A stretch of 64,000 bases of DNA from contig NZ_JAOZEW010000020.1 of NCBI RefSeq assembly GCF_025847235.1, forward strand, positions 48,450 through 112,449. The letters run 5' to 3'. Below the pieces are notes generated by a model. The model did no database searches. It was not told the DNA's origin and saw only the letters and a list, made by a program, of their open reading frames with translations. The DNA comes from Flavobacterium shii. GTDB taxonomy: Bacteria > Bacteroidota > Bacteroidia > Flavobacteriales > Flavobacteriaceae. The translations under genes and the position numbers were made by a program. This document shows, piece after piece, positions 62,315-64,000 of the stretch; the first letter of the stretch is position 1; each line of letters starts with the position of its first letter.

Positions 62315-63283
62315 CTATGCAGGCTCTTTGCAAGATTCAAAAAACTCGTAAGCTCTTTTCTCTACATAGGAATGCATTGAATTACGTAGTGGAAAAGCAC
62401 AGTGTCCTCCATATTTTGGGGTTTCCAGATAAACATATGCACTGTCTTGAGCTATAGCTCTGGGGTAACATCTTTCACCTAAAAAAGGATCATCCAGGGA
62501 ATTAATAATTAAAACAGGAGTGGTAATATTTTTAAGGGAAAATTCAGGAGAAACACGCTGGTAATAGTCATCACGGCTTGCAAAGCCATGCAACGGTGCT
62601 GTAAAATACTGATCAACTTCATCAAAAGAAGAAATTTCATCAATCAGATCACGGTTTATAAAATCAGGAAACTGAGCCGCTTTGTATTTCAGCTTTTTTT
62701 TTATATCAATTGTAAAATTCTTTAAATAGACTCTGTTAAAACCTTGCTTGAGTACAGCAGCACTTGTAGCGATATGAGTTGGTACTGAAATCGAGACTGC
62801 CGCCTTTATGCGCTCATCGATTTTTGTCCAACCTAAATAATTCAAGAGCTGAACCCCTCCCATAGAATATCCAATCAGATAAACATCTTCAAATTCTTTT
62901 TGTAAAACAAACTGGACTACTTCATCAAGATCATCAACGGCACCGTGATGATAAAGTCTAGGAAGGCGGTTCATTTCTCCTCCACAGCTACGATTGTTCC
63001 ATGCGAAAACCGAAAAACCCTTCTCCTGAAAATAAGCCGCGCAGGTATTATTGTACGTTCTACGCGAATCGCCTTCTAAACCATGACATAAAATAACTGC
63101 TTTTTTAGGATCCTTTATAATAAAGTCGATATTAATAAAATCTCCGTCACTTAACTCATGTTTTTCTCTAGTATATTCTGGAGCTTCAAACCTTTTAAAC
63201 AAAGCAGCATAAATAGTAGATATATGTCTATTGCGATAAATAATAGAAGGAAAATTATATTCTGATTGTTCAATTATTGGCAT
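62315..63283 (-). CDS. Alpha/beta hydrolase, YheT-like (UPF0017)
   Basis: A 322-aa hydrolase with the oxyanion/strand motif LCHGLEGDSRRTY, nucleophile elbow GYSMGG, acid in INSLDDPFLG and His in YGGHCAFP, the complete catalytic triad. The N-terminal FPSIIYRNRHISTIYAALFKR is typical of YheT proteins. Substrate unknown, probably a carboxylester. Single gene. Confidence 0.9.
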   Translation of the reverse strand: MPIIEQSEYNFPSIIYRNRHISTIYAALFKRFEAPEYTREKHELSDGDFINIDFIIKDPKKAVILCHGLEGDSRRTYNNTCAAYFQEKGFSVFAWNNRSCGGEMNRLPRLYHHGAVDDLDEVVQFVLQKEFEDVYLIGYSMGGVQLLNYLGWTKIDERIKAAVSISVPTHIATSAAVLKQGFNRVYLKNFTIDIKKKLKYKAAQFPDFINRDLIDEISSFDEVDQYFTAPLHGFASRDDYYQRVSPEFSLKNITTPVLIINSLDDPFLGERCYPRAIAQDSAYVYLETPKYGGHCAFPLRNSMHSYVEKRAYEFFESCKEPA

Positions 63284-64000
63284 GATAAAAAAGTTTTAAT
63301 GATGCTTAATACAAATCTAAGAAATCAATCAACATCTAATTTAATACAGTCTTTTTTATTTCACTTTTTATAAATACAGAGTTTTAATATCCAAAATAGT
63401 AAAAGTTAAAAGATATCTCTTTTGAATTCTCTTTCATAACATTTATAAATAAGTTAAGAAAAAGATAATATCTCACAACTGGAATTACTAGAAAAAAACG
63501 GACAGATTTCTATATAAACCAAAATAATTTAAACTACCATAACAATGTAAAATTATGGCTCAATTTTAACCGTGATAGATTAATTTATAACTAATTACAT
63601 TTGAAATATAAAATTTTATATTTTATAACAATTCCTGAATATCTCTAATATTTTGAATATTTTATTTTACTAAGATGTTGTTTACAATATGAATAACCGT
63701 CAAATAAACGCTTCTAATCGGGTTTTCTTAAATTTTAACCTTTATTTAACAATTGTGGAACAAAAAAATTCTTAATTTTATTAAGATTAAGCAAACATCC
63801 TCATGTAATTCTGTTATATTATAATAAACACTTTTTTCAAGTGTTTTAATGTTAATTTTAGCCGAATACTGTTTAATAATACCACATTTATTATTCTTAT
63901 TTAAGAAAAAAACACATTAGATTCATCATTTATAACTGTTAACTCTAAATTGCTAAATTTATGACTAATCACCATACTTTTATAAAAAGTAAATATTACT
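63284..64000. other. Gene-free AT-rich stretch to the window end
   Basis: About 700 bp with stops in all frames and many T/A runs. No repeat, RNA or gene remnant that I can support. Confidence 0.5.

Noticed and set aside
62254..62457. 67-aa plus-strand frame
   Set aside because: Antisense to the end of the YheT-like hydrolase, with no start context.

Overview
The window is AT-rich bacterial DNA from a Bacteroidota member, most likely a Flavobacterium-type organism. The evidence is TAnnTTTG-type -7 promoter boxes, a type IX secretion C-terminal sorting domain, PorP/SprF and OmpA partner genes, and many lipoproteins and SPI-type leaders. No species is assigned.

Layout. (1) 1-4.3 kb: a carbohydrate-degradation locus with a decayed GH3 beta-glucosidase and an intact PA14-containing GH31 lipoprotein (alpha-xylosidase-like). 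(2) 4.3-7.4 kb: a graveyard of mobile DNA. It holds an IS21-type end with an istA fragment cut by an IS3-family element whose orfB has a nonsense codon, a (AACT)10 tract, a protein remnant and a tRNA 3'-end scar with terminator. (3) 7.4-20 kb: a gliding/adhesion locus encoding a 3,214-aa repeat adhesin with a type IX sorting domain, PorP/SprF and an OmpA-family protein. (4) 20-22.2 kb and 56.8-61 kb: one minus-strand redox operon (NAD(P)-binding protein, exported flavodoxin, four aldo/keto reductases, two NTF2-like proteins) opposite an AraC regulator, now split in two by a prophage. (5) 62.3-63.3 kb: a YheT-like hydrolase, followed by about 700 bp without genes.

The main element is a complete Mu-like transposable prophage whose ends can be placed to the base: 22242-56812 (34,571 bp). 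It is flanked by a 4-bp direct repeat TTTC and has imperfect terminal inverted repeats starting TATAAT. It lies in codon 7-8 of an aldo/keto reductase gene; joining the two halves restores an in-frame N-terminus. Its order is: S24-type repressor and divergent early genes with a 14-bp inverted-repeat operator; MuA-like transposase; MuB-like ATPase; a second P-loop ATPase; a block of small early genes; two secreted or lipid-anchored cargo genes; a leftward structural block (terminase, Gp36, portal, MuF head protein with a C-terminal PD-(D/E)XK domain, tape measure, gpG); and a rightward block (protease/scaffold, capsid, sheath, tube, chaperone with a -1 frameshift, hub, spike, lysis genes, baseplate, fibres). 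At the right end, where Mu carries mom, there is a thymidylate-synthase-family gene with an Asp at the dUMP/dCMP-discriminating position.

The most interesting points are: a compact promoter-hairpin-terminator unit (candidate small RNA, about 78 nt) that runs antisense to the 3' end of the MuF-nuclease gene, where an immunity gene might be expected; the dCMP-hydroxymethylase-like right-end gene with a long hairpin leader; a textbook -1 slippery site and stem-loop in the tail chaperone; and the precise prophage junctions. All functions are inferred from reading the sequence; no database search was run.
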